From Bacteroidales bacterium (GTDB lineage Bacteria; Bacteroidota; Bacteroidia; Bacteroidales; F082), in the NCBI GenBank assembly GCA_016285355.1, contig JAEEQP010000004.1:1-64000 (forward strand): 64,000 nt of DNA, given 5' to 3'. The position numbers and the translations under genes were made by a program. Positions 53,384 through 62,299 of this stretch are shown here, piece after piece. The number at the start of each line of letters is the position of its first letter. The stretch's first letter is position 1. The notes below the pieces were generated by a model. The model was not told where the DNA came from. It saw only the letters and a list, made by a program, of their open reading frames with translations, and ran no database searches.

Positions 53384-53426
53384 AGTTTCTTCTCTTTGTT
53401 TCTCGTTTATTTATCATGCCTTAGCA

Positions 53427-54686
53427 TCATTCGGCATCTTGTTCAAATTCAGCCTTCAGGATACGGAACACATCCTTGACGGTTTCAATTTCAAGGTCAG
53501 CACGGTTGGCCACCTCTTCGGGAGTGTAAGACAACACAGCCTTGGCCGTATCGCAACCCATGTGGATAAGCGAGTCGATGACCCACTGGTCGATTTCGTC
53601 GGAGAACTCTTGCAGGTCGACATCCTCTTCGGCGTTGTTGGCCTCGCTGTTACGGTAAACGTCGATTTCATAACCAGTCAACTTACCTGCCAGCTTGATG
53701 TTGTAACCACCCTTACCAATGGCGAGGCTGATTTGGTCGTTCTCCATATATACGTTGGCCATCGTGTTGTCGCTGCTAAAGACAATGTTGGTAATCTTGG
53801 CAGGACTCAAGGCACGGGTGATGAGCAATGTCGGGTTGGAAGTCCAGTTGATGACGTCGATGTTCTCGTTGCGCAACTCACGGACGATGCCATGGATACG
53901 AGTTCCCTTCATACCAACGCAAGCACCGACAGGGTCAATACGGTCGTCATACGACTCAACGGCCACCTTGGCACGCTGACCAGGTTCGCGGACAATCTTC
54001 TTGATGGTGATAAGGCCGTCATAAATCTCAGGCACTTCAGCTTCAAGCAAACGCTGCAAGAAGATTTCGGAAGTACGCGAAAGCGTGACCACCGGCGATC
54101 CGTTGATGCTCTCCACACTCTTCACAATAGCGCGAATGGTGTCACCTTTCTTATATATATCGCTCGGAATCTGCTCTATTTTGGGCAGAATCAACTCTAT
54201 GCTCTCGTCATCGACGACCACAATTTCGCGTTTCCACACATGAGCCACCTCGGCAGTGATGATTTCACCGACCTTTTCCTTGTACTTAAGGAAAATATTT
54301 TCCTTCTCATACTCAGACACTTTGGTCTGGAGGTTTTGGCGCAAGGCAAGAATATCGCGGCGACCGAAGCTCTCGATACGCAACTCCTCATTCACTTCCT
54401 CACCCACTTCGAAGTCGGGCTCAATCTTGATGGCATCCGACAACTTGATTTGGCGCAGCGGGTCGGTCAACTCATCGTCTTCCACCACCTCGCGGTTGTG
54501 GTAGATTTCGAAGTCACCCTTGTCGACGTTCACGATGATGTCGATGAAGTCGGTGGTGTCAGTGTCGAACTTCTTGTTCAACATGCCACGGAACACATCC
54601 TCGATGATGCGCATCATGGCTTCGCGGTCAATGTTCTTGAATTCCTTGAATTCCGAGAAAGTTTCTACTAATTTGTAGTTGTCCAT
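53427..54686 (-). CDS. nusA: Transcription termination/antitermination factor NusA
   Basis: 419 residues. The N-terminal RNA-polymerase-binding domain (about 1-130, LVETFSEFKEFKNIDREAMM) is followed by an S1 domain (GEIITAEVAHVWKREIVVVDD) and two KH domains, including VDPVGACVGMKG-like DPVGACVGMKGTRIHGIVRE and ISLAIGKGGYNIKLAGKLTG. The C-terminal acidic repeats of E. coli NusA are absent; a short helix-hairpin-helix-like end (ADLEIETVKDVFRILKAE) takes their place, normal for the phylum. NusA pauses polymerase and couples transcription to antitermination. It is 44 bp downstream of rimP and 43 bp upstream of infB. Confidence 0.97.
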   Translation of the reverse strand: MDNYKLVETFSEFKEFKNIDREAMMRIIEDVFRGMLNKKFDTDTTDFIDIIVNVDKGDFEIYHNREVVEDDELTDPLRQIKLSDAIKIEPDFEVGEEVNEELRIESFGRRDILALRQNLQTKVSEYEKENIFLKYKEKVGEIITAEVAHVWKREIVVVDDESIELILPKIEQIPSDIYKKGDTIRAIVKSVESINGSPVVTLSRTSEIFLQRLLEAEVPEIYDGLITIKKIVREPGQRAKVAVESYDDRIDPVGACVGMKGTRIHGIVRELRNENIDVINWTSNPTLLITRALSPAKITNIVFSSDNTMANVYMENDQISLAIGKGGYNIKLAGKLTGYEIDVYRNSEANNAEEDVDLQEFSDEIDQWVIDSLIHMGCDTAKAVLSYTPEEVANRADLEIETVKDVFRILKAEFEQDAE

Positions 54687-54697
54687 TGTATATTGTT

Positions 54698-54740
54698 GAT
54701 TTAAAATTTCAAGATTTAAAGATTTAAGATTTAAAAGATT
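54698..54740. repeat. AT-rich intergenic repeat
   Basis: Between nusA and rimP, partly overlapping the rimP stop region; same unit family as 20081-20116. Confidence 0.65.
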
Positions 54741-55186
54741 ATGGCGGGTTTAATTTCCACTTTTTTGCGTTCAAAGAACAGGTTGACAGGTTCCTCGGCA
54801 GGCTTCTTCTTTGAGGCTTTCTTGGGTGCCGGGGCAAATTCCACCTTCTCGGCATCAAAACTCACCAACTTGCCTTGCATCTTGCCCAATTCCTTCGTCT
54901 TCACTTCCACATCCTTGCCCACATATTTCTGCAACTGGCGGTCCATCTTCAAGGCACCTGAGAGGCCCCATGAGAGCACGCTCAACTCATAATCTTCCAC
55001 ATCACGGTCGAGTTTCTCGTTGATATAACGGCTCAATTCGGCGCAATGGTCGATGTTGACGGCCGTGTCGGAGTCAACGTAGACCTCAATCACGTTGTTG
55101 GGCTTCACCTTTACTTCCACCAAGAAGCGGTCGGTGTCGGCGAGGGCTTCTTCACAGAGGATTGCTACTTGTTCTTTTGTTATCAT
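54731..55186 (-). CDS. rimP: Ribosome maturation factor RimP
   Basis: 151 residues. The N-terminal alpha-beta domain (VEVKVKPNNVIEVYVDSDTA, DHCAELSRYINEKLD) and the loop LSVLSWGLSGAL (equivalent of the conserved SPG region) fit RimP; the C-terminal SH3-like domain (VGKDVEVKTKELGKMQGKLV) ends in a Lys-rich tail. RimP acts in 30S assembly. First gene of the rimP-nusA-infB operon; tRNA-Gln lies 97 bp upstream on the same strand, with a terminator between. The conserved family sequence is weakly preserved in the middle, as usual in Bacteroidota. Confidence 0.93.
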   Translation of the reverse strand: MITKEQVAILCEEALADTDRFLVEVKVKPNNVIEVYVDSDTAVNIDHCAELSRYINEKLDRDVEDYELSVLSWGLSGALKMDRQLQKYVGKDVEVKTKELGKMQGKLVSFDAEKVEFAPAPKKASKKKPAEEPVNLFFERKKVEIKPAIIF

Positions 55187-55188
55187 TT

Positions 55189-55225
55189 GAAATTCAAAGA
55201 TTTAAAATTTAAAATTCAAGATTCT
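55189..55225. repeat. AT-rich intergenic repeat
   Basis: Immediately before the rimP start codon; ATTTAAAATTTAAAATTCAAG-type units. Confidence 0.65.
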
Positions 55226-55235
55226 AACTTCAAAT

Positions 55236-55264
55236 AAAAAAACCTGTTACTCAAAGTAGCAGGT
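55236..55264 (-). terminator. Intrinsic terminator after tRNA-Gln
   Basis: ACCTGCTAC-TTTGA-GTAACAGGT (one bulge/mismatch) followed by seven T residues on the minus strand. Confidence 0.8.
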
Positions 55265-55282
55265 CTTTTCTTCCACCTCAAG

Positions 55283-55353
55283 TTGTCGAGCAAGGATTCG
55301 AACCTTGACAGGCAGAACCAAAATCTGCAGTGCTGCCATTACACCACTCGACA
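55283..55353 (-). tRNA. tRNA-Gln (anticodon UUG)
   Basis: 71 nt. The acceptor stem TGTCGAG/CTCGACA pairs at all seven positions with the U1-A72 pair characteristic of glutamine tRNAs; the discriminator is A. The D-arm follows, the anticodon arm is CTGCAGA-type with loop TTTTGGT (anticodon TTG), and the T-arm is CAAGG-TTCGAAT-CCTTG. CCA is not encoded. A -7 box lies 23 bp upstream and a terminator follows, so it is transcribed alone or at the head of the rimP operon. Confidence 0.96.
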
Positions 55354-55375
55354 TCATTCGTTCCCGAATGCGGCT

Positions 55376-55384
55376 GCAAAAGTA
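55376..55384 (-). promoter_or_regulatory. -7 box of tRNA-Gln
   Basis: TACTTTTGC on the minus strand; transcription would start about 20 bp before the mature tRNA. Confidence 0.55.
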
Positions 55385-55497
55385 CAACTAATTTCGTTAC
55401 GCGCAAGCGTTTTTTTCATTTTTTTGAAAAAAAGTGATTTTAAATACTACAAAGACCGTTTTTAACGTTTTTCAACCCAAGATAAGCCAAAAAACAG

Positions 55498-55506
55498 TAT
55501 TTTTGC
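55498..55506 (+). promoter_or_regulatory. -7 box of the CsgG-type operon
   Basis: TATTTTTGC; leader about 50 nt before the ATG at 55559. Confidence 0.6.
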
Positions 55507-55558
55507 AGGCTAAACTAAACCATATTGATATTATCAACAACAAAACAAAGAAATAATA

Positions 55559-56437
55559 ATGAAGAATCTCAGAATGATTATCGTCGTATTGCTCATCGCG
55601 GCATTCGGCGCAACTACTTTCGCCCAAGAAGGTAAAACCCTGAAACGAAAGGTGGCCATCGGTCGTTTCACCAATGAAACCCAATATGGTAAAGGCATCT
55701 TCTACGACCGTGAGAACGATCCCATGCGCAAACAGGCCATGGACATTCTCTCGTCGAAGTTGGCCGCCAGCGGCAAGTTCATCCTTTTGGAACGCGACGA
55801 CCTTGATGTCCTCGTGAAGGAAGCCGGTACCGAAATGCAGAAAATCGGTGCCGATTACATCATCCTCGGCTCCATCACCCAATTCGGCCGCAAGACCGAA
55901 GGCGACGAAGGCATTTTCTCGTCCACCAAGACACAAACCGTTGAGGCAGCCGTAAATGTTCGCCTTGTGGACGTGTCCTCAGGTCTCATCATCTACTCCG
56001 ACGAAGCCAAAGGCCTGGCCGAAACCTCGTCGAAGACCACTTTGGGTCTTGGCGGCACCGCTGGCTTCGATGCCACTTTGAGTGACAAGGCCATCTCGGC
56101 AGCCCTCACCCAACTTGTGGAAAACATCATCAACAAGTGCATGGACAAACCTTGGCGCGGCTATGTGTTGACCATTGACGACGACAATTATGTCATCTCA
56201 GGTGGAGCATCGCAAGGCATCACCCCTGGCAGCAAGTTCGGCCTATATAAAAGAGGTAAGATGGTGAACAACCCGCAAACCGGTGCTAATGTCGAGCTTC
56301 CCGGCAAGAGATTGGGCCAAATCACCGTGACCGCCAACTATGGTGACACGCCAGAGACCGAAATCTCATTTGCCACCTACGAAGGTGAAAAAATTGACGA
56401 AGACCATCTTGAACTTTATTATTTAATGGAGGAATAA
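55559..56437 (+). CDS. CsgG family exported protein
   Basis: 292 residues with a signal peptide (MKNLRMIIVVLLIAAFGATTFA); no lipobox Cys is seen at the cleavage site. The CsgG/HfaB fold is clear: KVAIGRFTNETQYG, the helix with DILSSKLAASGKFILLERDD, the GADYIILGSITQFG strand and VNVRLVDVSSGLIIYSDEAKG. In curli systems CsgG is the outer membrane export pore; many other members are periplasmic subunits. It heads a four-gene operon with a small lipoprotein, a DUF4810 and a DUF799 protein, gaps of 3, -4 and -4 bp. No curlin (CsgA/B) gene is nearby. Confidence 0.9.
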   Translation: MKNLRMIIVVLLIAAFGATTFAQEGKTLKRKVAIGRFTNETQYGKGIFYDRENDPMRKQAMDILSSKLAASGKFILLERDDLDVLVKEAGTEMQKIGADYIILGSITQFGRKTEGDEGIFSSTKTQTVEAAVNVRLVDVSSGLIIYSDEAKGLAETSSKTTLGLGGTAGFDATLSDKAISAALTQLVENIINKCMDKPWRGYVLTIDDDNYVISGGASQGITPGSKFGLYKRGKMVNNPQTGANVELPGKRLGQITVTANYGDTPETEISFATYEGEKIDEDHLELYYLMEE

Positions 56438-56440
56438 ATT

Positions 56441-56788
56441 ATGAAAAAAGTCATCATTGCCACCCTTTGCCTTTTTGTTTCCACACTGTTCACCTCTTGT
56501 GGCGTGGGCAACTATACTGTCACTTCGGGCGTTGAAGACAAGGCCGCTGTGTGTTTTTCGGCTCCATCTGCCTACGACATTGACGTCACCATCGACGGTC
56601 AACAGCATTCAACCAGCACCGTGAAAGACATCGCGCACAAGACCCGCCGAAACATCAAGCAGACCGCCAAGCAGTCCATTGTCACCACACCTGGTCGCCA
56701 CAAAGTGGAAGTGAAACGCAATGGAACAACCGTCTATTCCAAGGAAGTGATGCTCTCAACCGGCGAGACCAAAATCATTGAGTTATGA
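56441..56788 (+). CDS. Small lipoprotein of unknown function
   Basis: 115 residues with a lipoprotein signal (LFTSCGVG, lipid Cys at 20). The mature part is a basic beta-rich domain (YDIDVTIDGQQHSTSTVKD, then a KHKVEVKRNGTTVYSKEVM-type RHKVEVKRNGTTVYS region), resembling a small PEGA-like sandwich, with a KTRRNIKQTAKQ segment that could bind a partner. It is not a family I can name. It is the second gene of the CsgG operon, 3 bp after the CsgG stop and overlapping the DUF4810 start by 4 bp, so it likely acts with them in the outer membrane complex. Confidence 0.65.
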   Translation: MKKVIIATLCLFVSTLFTSCGVGNYTVTSGVEDKAAVCFSAPSAYDIDVTIDGQQHSTSTVKDIAHKTRRNIKQTAKQSIVTTPGRHKVEVKRNGTTVYSKEVMLSTGETKIIEL

Positions 56789-57234
56789 AGCAACTGATTG
56801 TCCTTCTTGGACTTGCATTGGTGCTCAGTTCGTGCGAGGTCAAGTCGAACCTCTACAACTGGGGTTATAAGAGCAGCACCAATAACGCCACAGAATACGA
56901 GTCAAGCGTTTACAATTACTATCATTCACAATCGCCGGAAAGCCTTTGTGCCCTGCTATGCGAATACGAATACATGGTCACTCATCCAGGCGGTGAACGC
57001 GGTGTGGTGCCTCCAGGCATTTGCGCCGAGTATGGTTACCTGCTGCTCAGTCCCGACACACCGCAAATCTTCAGCGAACACGCTACAAGACAACAGAAAG
57101 AGCGTTTCAGTTCGGGTGATTATAGTGCCACATTCCGCGAAAAAGGAATGCTTATGCTTCAGAAAGAGATTGAGCTTTATCCCGAATCCTCGGTATTTAT
57201 CCAACCCCTCATCATGAAATTCAGCCAACAATGA
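56785..57234 (+). CDS. DUF4810 family lipoprotein
   Basis: 149 residues with a lipoprotein signal (VLSSCEVK). The mature start SNLYNWGYK ... YESSVYNYY matches the DUF4810 pattern (LYxWG-Y), and the PGICAEYGYLLL stretch marks the conserved helix. In other bacteria DUF4810 genes sit between CsgG and DUF799 genes, as here, and the trio is thought to form an outer membrane lipoprotein complex; its function is not known. It overlaps both neighbours by 4 bp (ATGA), so translation is coupled. Family confidence is good from gene order and motif. Confidence 0.8.
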   Translation: MKQLIVLLGLALVLSSCEVKSNLYNWGYKSSTNNATEYESSVYNYYHSQSPESLCALLCEYEYMVTHPGGERGVVPPGICAEYGYLLLSPDTPQIFSEHATRQQKERFSSGDYSATFREKGMLMLQKEIELYPESSVFIQPLIMKFSQQ

Positions 57235-57917
57235 GAAAGCATACCTTCATCCTGATTGCAGCCTGTGCCGTGCTGTTCGCCTCCTGCGGAACCACTGCAC
57301 CTTTCACTCGCGGCGAACTCTACCCGAAAATGTACGAGGAAAAGCCCGTGACCTTGTTGGTCATGCCGCCCATCAACAACTCCAACAACGTGGAGGCCAA
57401 GGATTTGCTTTACACTTCGATAAGCCAACCCTTGGCAGAGGCAGGCTACTATGTCATTTCGCCCCATCTGGCCATGGAAATCTTCAAGGCCGAGAGTGCC
57501 TACGATGCGGAATTGTTCATTGACAATAGCGTGAGTCAGTTCGGTAAGGTGTTTGGTGCCGATGCTGTCATCTTCTCCACCATTGACGAGTGGAAAAAGC
57601 AAGGCTTTGGCATCCGCACCAAAATCTCCTATATCGTGAAATCAACCCGCACCAACGAAGTCATTTTCGACCGCACCTGCAACCTCTATTTGGATTTGCA
57701 AGACACAAACTATTATGGTGGTGGAATTGTAGGCGCATTGGCCAATGTCGCAGTCTCGGCCATCAATACCGCCTTGACCGACCACATCGTGGCGGCTCGC
57801 AAGTGTAACGCGTACATCTTCAAGGATATACCGCAAGGCAAATACCGTAAAGAATACCTGCAAGACCGTGAGACTCCTGCCGAAGCGAAAAACGTGACGA
57901 AGACCGTAAAGCAATAA
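57231..57917 (+). CDS. DUF799 (GNA1162-like) lipoprotein
   Basis: 228 residues with a lipoprotein signal (LFASCGTT). The sequence follows the DUF799 family: LYPKMYEEKPVTLLVMPPIN, NVEAKDLLYTSISQPLAEAGYY, FGADAVIFSTIDEWKKQG and IRTKISYIVKSTRTNEVIFD. The structurally studied meningococcal member GNA1162 has a TolB-N-like fold and is found with CsgG and DUF4810 partners. It should sit in the outer membrane facing the periplasm. Coupled to DUF4810 by a 4-bp overlap. The large DUF2723 gene starts 27 bp downstream. Confidence 0.85.
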   Translation: MRKHTFILIAACAVLFASCGTTAPFTRGELYPKMYEEKPVTLLVMPPINNSNNVEAKDLLYTSISQPLAEAGYYVISPHLAMEIFKAESAYDAELFIDNSVSQFGKVFGADAVIFSTIDEWKKQGFGIRTKISYIVKSTRTNEVIFDRTCNLYLDLQDTNYYGGGIVGALANVAVSAINTALTDHIVAARKCNAYIFKDIPQGKYRKEYLQDRETPAEAKNVTKTVKQ

Positions 57918-57944
57918 GTGAATCTGAAAACAACAAATACCATT

Positions 57945-60900
57945 ATGACATTCAAAAGGTTAAACAACATTACAGGATGGTTGGCGGGCATTATCGCCAC
58001 CGTCGTGTACTTCCTCACGCTGGAACCTACCGTCAGCTGGTGGGACTGCGGTGAGTACATTTCAACGGCTTACAAACTGCAAGTGGGTCACCCGCCTGGG
58101 GCTCCTTTGTTCCAGATGATTGGGCGTTTCTTCTCGCTCTTTGCGGGCGGCGACGTCACCAAGGTGGCCATGATGGTCAACGTGATGTCGGCTATCTGTA
58201 GCGGTCTCACCATCGTCTTCCTCTTCTGGACCATCACCATGCTGGTCCGCAAGGTGTGGATGAAAGAGGGCGAAGACGCGCCTTGGGTAAATAAAATAGG
58301 TGTGCTGTTGGCTGGCTTCGTCGGCGCAGTGGCTTACACCTTCACCGAGTCGTTCTGGTTCAACGCCGTGGAGGGCGAGGTCTACGCCATGTCGTCGTTC
58401 TTCACCGCCGTCACCTTCTGGGCCATCCTGAAATGGGAGCAAGTGGCCGACGACCCGATGAGTTACCGATGGTTCATTCTCATCGCTTTCCTCATTGGCT
58501 TGTCCATCGGCGTTCACCTGCTCAACTTGCTCTGTGTTCCCGCCATCGTGTATGTGGTTTATTTCAAGAAATGGAAAAAGACCTCGTTCTGGGGCTTCGT
58601 GCTGGCCGGCGTCATTTCGCTCGTCCTGCTTTGGTTCCTCAACATGTTCCTCGTACCCCAAATCATCAACATGGCGGGCAAGACGGAACTCTTCTTCGTG
58701 AACACGCTCGGTGCACCGTTCAATTTGGGTTCCATCGTGTATTTCGCCGTCATCATCGGCCTTATCATTTGGGGACTTTGGTACACTGCCAAGCGCGGTA
58801 AGGTGATATGGAACACCACCATCCTCGCCTTCATGTTCATCCTCATCGGCTATTCCTCGTTCTTCATGTTGATTATCCGTGCCAACACCAACCCGCCCAT
58901 CAATGAGAACGAACCCAAAGAAGCCCTTTCGATGCTGGCTTATATCAACCGTGACCAATACGGTAGCTGGCCTTTGCTTTACGGACCTTATTACAATGCG
59001 CCGGTCGTCGACGTGAAAGACGGCAATCCTATTTATGTCAAGGACAAAGAAGCTGGCCGCTATGTCATAACCGACGACAACAAGCGCAGTGTTCCTGTTT
59101 ACCCCGACGAGATGAAGACCTTGTTCCCTCGCATGTGGAGTATGCAACCAAACTCACAAGCACATCGAAAGATATATGAAAGCTACCGCAAGGACGAGCG
59201 AGGGATCGTCACGGGCGAAAACCTGAGATTCAGAAACATTCGTGGCGAAACCGTCAGTGTATGCAAGCCAACCTTCGGGCAAAACCTGAAGTTCTTCATT
59301 GACTACCAATGCAATTGGATGTATTGGCGTTATTTCATGTGGAACTTCGTGGGCCGTCAGAACGACATCGAGAGTCAAGGCGAACTCAACCACGGCAACT
59401 GGCTCAGCGGCATCAGTGCCATCGACAATGCGCGACTTGGCGACCAGGATAACCTGCCTGCCTGTCTGCAAAACCCTGGACGGACAACCTATTATTTCCT
59501 GCCGCTCATCCTCGGTCTCATCGGCCTGATTTGGCTGCTTAACAAAGACCTGAAACAGAGTTGGATTGTTTTCCTTCTCTTCTTCCTGACAGGTCTGGCC
59601 ATCATCATCTACCTGAACCAAACGCCGCAACAGCCTCGTGAGCGTGACTATAGCTATGCCGGCTCGTTCTATGCCTTTGCCATCTGGATTGGTTACGGCG
59701 TGATTGCCCTCATCGACTGGGTCAACAAGCTACTCAAGAAACAGACAATTGTTACCACTGTGGCTATCAGCCTGATTTGCTTCTTGGCGGTGCCTTGCGT
59801 TTTGGCTTCCAATGGTTGGGAAGAGCATAACCGTTCAGGCAAGACCTCGGCCCGCGACTGGGCAAAAAATTATTTGGCTCAGTTGCCACCCAATGCGGTC
59901 ATTTTTACACGTGGCGACAACGACACCTTCCCCTTATGGTACGTGCAAGAGGTGGAAGGTTTCCGCACCGATGTGCGTGTATGTAACTACATGCTGTCGA
60001 GCGGTTACTGGTACGTCCACCAAATGGGCCGCAAGGTGTATGAATCGGAGCGTCTGCCCCTCACGTTGACGCCTAAGGAATACGACAACGGCATCAACGA
60101 ACAAGTTCCTGTTGAGGAGGAAGAATACTTCAAGGGCAAGCAAGTGGAGCTGAAGCAGGTCATCGATTTCTTGCACAATCCCAAGGCTGTGAAGCGTTAC
60201 ATGGGTGCCTCTTACAACTATATCCCCTGCCGCAGCGTGAAACTTACGGTCGACAAGGAAGCCTGCATCCGCAACGGCATCGTCCCCGAAAGCATGAAAG
60301 ACCAAATCGTCGACGAAATCACATGGGAGATCAAGGACAGCTGGTTGTACAAGAACTCCATCATGCTTTTGGACTTCATGGCCACCAACAACTGGGAACG
60401 CCCTGTGTATTTCACCTCGTTCAGCGACATGGCCAAGGTGTTGGGCATCGACAAATACTTGCACATGGAAGGCTTGTCGTACCGCTTCATGCCCGTCGTG
60501 GCCGAAGATTATTATAAAGGTGTCGGCGGCGTGTATCGTGACGGCAGCTATGACCTTTTGGTCAACAAAGCCAATGAAGGCCTCGTCAACTGGGGCAGCA
60601 TGAACCAGGAAGAGGTGGTGCCCGACCGCGAGAGCGTGCGCAACTCAGCCTACGCACAACAGGCCTATTCGCGCTTGGCTCAGGCTTTGGTCAACCACGA
60701 GCAGTTCGACTCCGCCGTCATCGTGATGGACAAATTCCAAGAGTTCTTCCCCAACGAGAAGTTCCCTGTTGAGATTCACACTTACCTGTTCCCCGAGATG
60801 TACTACATCTGCGGCGACTCTGTGAAAGGTGACGACTATATGATGAAGTTAGTCAACAACTATTGCGACAAGATGAGATACTACGGCAACCAGAAGCCTA

Positions 60901-61052
60901 AGTTCAGGAAGTACTACGAGGAAGACATCGACGAGGGCCTGAGCCTGCTCAAGCACTTCGGCGATGTGGCCAAGCGATACGAGCGTGACGAAATGGCGCA
61001 AGACATCTCTGACCGCATGACGCAGTTCCTCTCGTTATATTATGTGGAATAA
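57945..61052 (+). CDS. DUF2723 multi-spanning membrane protein (GT-C glycosyltransferase-like)
   Basis: 1035 residues from the ATG at 57945; a GTG at 57918 directly after the previous stop is less likely. The N-terminal half has about 10-12 membrane helices. The first loop carries WWDCGEYISTAYKLQVGHPP, whose D-x-x-E and HPPG-P match the acceptor/metal region of GT-C glycosyltransferases; this family includes animal TMEM260, a protein O-mannosyltransferase. The C-terminal half (about 620-1035) is soluble with repeated helical segments (YAQQAYSRLAQALVNHEQFD) like TPR repeats. Bacteroidota O-glycosylate many periplasmic proteins, so a part in protein glycosylation is a fair guess. It has the most GC-rich codon use of its cluster. 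Confidence 0.8.
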   Translation: MTFKRLNNITGWLAGIIATVVYFLTLEPTVSWWDCGEYISTAYKLQVGHPPGAPLFQMIGRFFSLFAGGDVTKVAMMVNVMSAICSGLTIVFLFWTITMLVRKVWMKEGEDAPWVNKIGVLLAGFVGAVAYTFTESFWFNAVEGEVYAMSSFFTAVTFWAILKWEQVADDPMSYRWFILIAFLIGLSIGVHLLNLLCVPAIVYVVYFKKWKKTSFWGFVLAGVISLVLLWFLNMFLVPQIINMAGKTELFFVNTLGAPFNLGSIVYFAVIIGLIIWGLWYTAKRGKVIWNTTILAFMFILIGYSSFFMLIIRANTNPPINENEPKEALSMLAYINRDQYGSWPLLYGPYYNAPVVDVKDGNPIYVKDKEAGRYVITDDNKRSVPVYPDEMKTLFPRMWSMQPNSQAHRKIYESYRKDERGIVTGENLRFRNIRGETVSVCKPTFGQNLKFFIDYQCNWMYWRYFMWNFVGRQNDIESQGELNHGNWLSGISAIDNARLGDQDNLPACLQNPGRTTYYFLPLILGLIGLIWLLNKDLKQSWIVFLLFFLTGLAIIIYLNQTPQQPRERDYSYAGSFYAFAIWIGYGVIALIDWVNKLLKKQTIVTTVAISLICFLAVPCVLASNGWEEHNRSGKTSARDWAKNYLAQLPPNAVIFTRGDNDTFPLWYVQEVEGFRTDVRVCNYMLSSGYWYVHQMGRKVYESERLPLTLTPKEYDNGINEQVPVEEEEYFKGKQVELKQVIDFLHNPKAVKRYMGASYNYIPCRSVKLTVDKEACIRNGIVPESMKDQIVDEITWEIKDSWLYKNSIMLLDFMATNNWERPVYFTSFSDMAKVLGIDKYLHMEGLSYRFMPVVAEDYYKGVGGVYRDGSYDLLVNKANEGLVNWGSMNQEEVVPDRESVRNSAYAQQAYSRLAQALVNHEQFDSAVIVMDKFQEFFPNEKFPVEIHTYLFPEMYYICGDSVKGDDYMMKLVNNYCDKMRYYGNQKPKFRKYYEEDIDEGLSLLKHFGDVAKRYERDEMAQDISDRMTQFLSLYYVE

Positions 61053-61073
61053 GACCTCGTTTAGGCCAAAAAG

Positions 61074-61109
61074 AAACCCAGCGTTCGAGGTGTTCGGGCG
61101 CTGGGTTTT
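61074..61109 (+). terminator. Intrinsic terminator after the DUF2723 gene
   Basis: AAACCCAGCG and CGCTGGGTTT form a 10-bp stem with a GC-rich loop, followed by TGGTTTG; A-rich before it, so it may act both ways. Confidence 0.75.
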
Positions 61110-61136
61110 GGTTTGATTACTGTTTGGAAATGACGC

Positions 61137-62273
61137 TTAAACTATTTTTCGATCTAACCAAAGGCTCATCAATGGATCGGAAATAGAATAGTATTTTTCT
61201 TTGCGTGTAATAAGGTCGTATTCAAGCAGTTTTATAGCAGCTGACTGGCTTGAACTCGGCGAACGCAAGCTATGTTTCTTGTTGAACGGAATGGAGGTGA
61301 TGCCCTGCACCTGCTTCTCGGCATGGATGGCATACAGTAGTTCCTTTTGCGCTTCGGTAATATACGCCAATTGCTCCCTCAACCGCGAATCGTTCTCATC
61401 GATAAAATCCTCAATCAGTTGGTTTACAGTCTCCATGTCACAAGTCTGGCCCAATGGAGTTTCCGCAAAAGCATCCTTCATAATCCGTTGTACATAGAAA
61501 GTAACCCCTTGAAAAATCTCATAAACATGCGAAAACGCTTTCGATGCTATGCTTTTGCCTGCCGCAATGAAATGTCGGGTCGCGAAGTCCAAATAAACAT
61601 CATAGGCGATAGGTTCCAATCGGAGTGATTTCGCACTTTGATAAAAAGGCCTTTTTGAAGAAAAGAACATCTCTTCCATCAAGCGCCGCTGACTACCCGA
61701 AAAAACAAAATTGGCATTGGCAAGTTTCTGGATATGCGTCCTTAGCAAAGCCTCGACATTCTTTTCTGGATAGCGTGTGATTTGCTGAAACTCATCAATG
61801 ACGACGATGCAACGCTTGTCAACATGCTCAAGATAACTGAAAATTTCCGTCAAAGTGTACTCTGGGTGCTGCACATCGCCCAACTTGACATCAAAAGTGG
61901 GCATGTTCAGAGTCGTATCGTAGCCGAAACTCGCACTGAGCGACTTCAGGAAAGTAACAAATTGTTTGCGCAGTTTTTCACTCCTCGTAGCCACACTGTC
62001 GAAAACCGCCGTTCCCAGAACAAGAATAAACTCGCGAAAGGTTGTAGTATGGAGAATATCAACTGAGATTGTGACATACTCATCCTTGATTTCCGGTTTG
62101 TCGAAAACAAAGTCAACAAGGGCAGTTTTCCCCATACGACGTGGCGAAGTTAGCACCACATTCAACTGATTATCAATTGCTTTTTCCAATTGTATAGCCT
62201 CTTGCACCCTATCGCAGAAATACGCTGGAGCAATCTTTCCCGAAACGACAAACGGATTGATATTCTTTACCAT
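61137..62273 (-). CDS. AAA ATPase of the archaeal-type ATPase group
   Basis: 378 residues from the ATG at 62273; a TTG further upstream lies in the promoter box. Walker A is TSPRRMGKTALVDFV, Walker B RCIVVIDEFQQI, and ANFVFSGSQRRLMEEMF is the sensor region. The C-terminal part (about 270-378, LAYITEAQKELLYAIHAEKQ, then AIKLLEYDLITRKEKYYSIS) is a winged helix. This matches the PF01637-type ATPases related to STAND proteins, often found in accessory regions and of unknown function. It stands alone between a terminator and the LRR gene. No effector domain is attached. Confidence 0.85.
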   Translation of the reverse strand: MVKNINPFVVSGKIAPAYFCDRVQEAIQLEKAIDNQLNVVLTSPRRMGKTALVDFVFDKPEIKDEYVTISVDILHTTTFREFILVLGTAVFDSVATRSEKLRKQFVTFLKSLSASFGYDTTLNMPTFDVKLGDVQHPEYTLTEIFSYLEHVDKRCIVVIDEFQQITRYPEKNVEALLRTHIQKLANANFVFSGSQRRLMEEMFFSSKRPFYQSAKSLRLEPIAYDVYLDFATRHFIAAGKSIASKAFSHVYEIFQGVTFYVQRIMKDAFAETPLGQTCDMETVNQLIEDFIDENDSRLREQLAYITEAQKELLYAIHAEKQVQGITSIPFNKKHSLRSPSSSQSAAIKLLEYDLITRKEKYYSISDPLMSLWLDRKIV

Positions 62274-62290
62274 AGCATTAGTTTTTCGGG

Positions 62291-62299
62291 GCAAAGATA
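62291..62299 (-). promoter_or_regulatory. -7 box of the AAA ATPase gene
   Basis: TATCTTTGC on the minus strand, 17 bp before the ATG at 62273. Confidence 0.55.

Noticed and set aside
55559..57917. Curli biogenesis operon
   Set aside because: A CsgG-like gene is present, but no curlin subunits, CsgE/F or CsgD; the DUF4810/DUF799 partners indicate a different complex.
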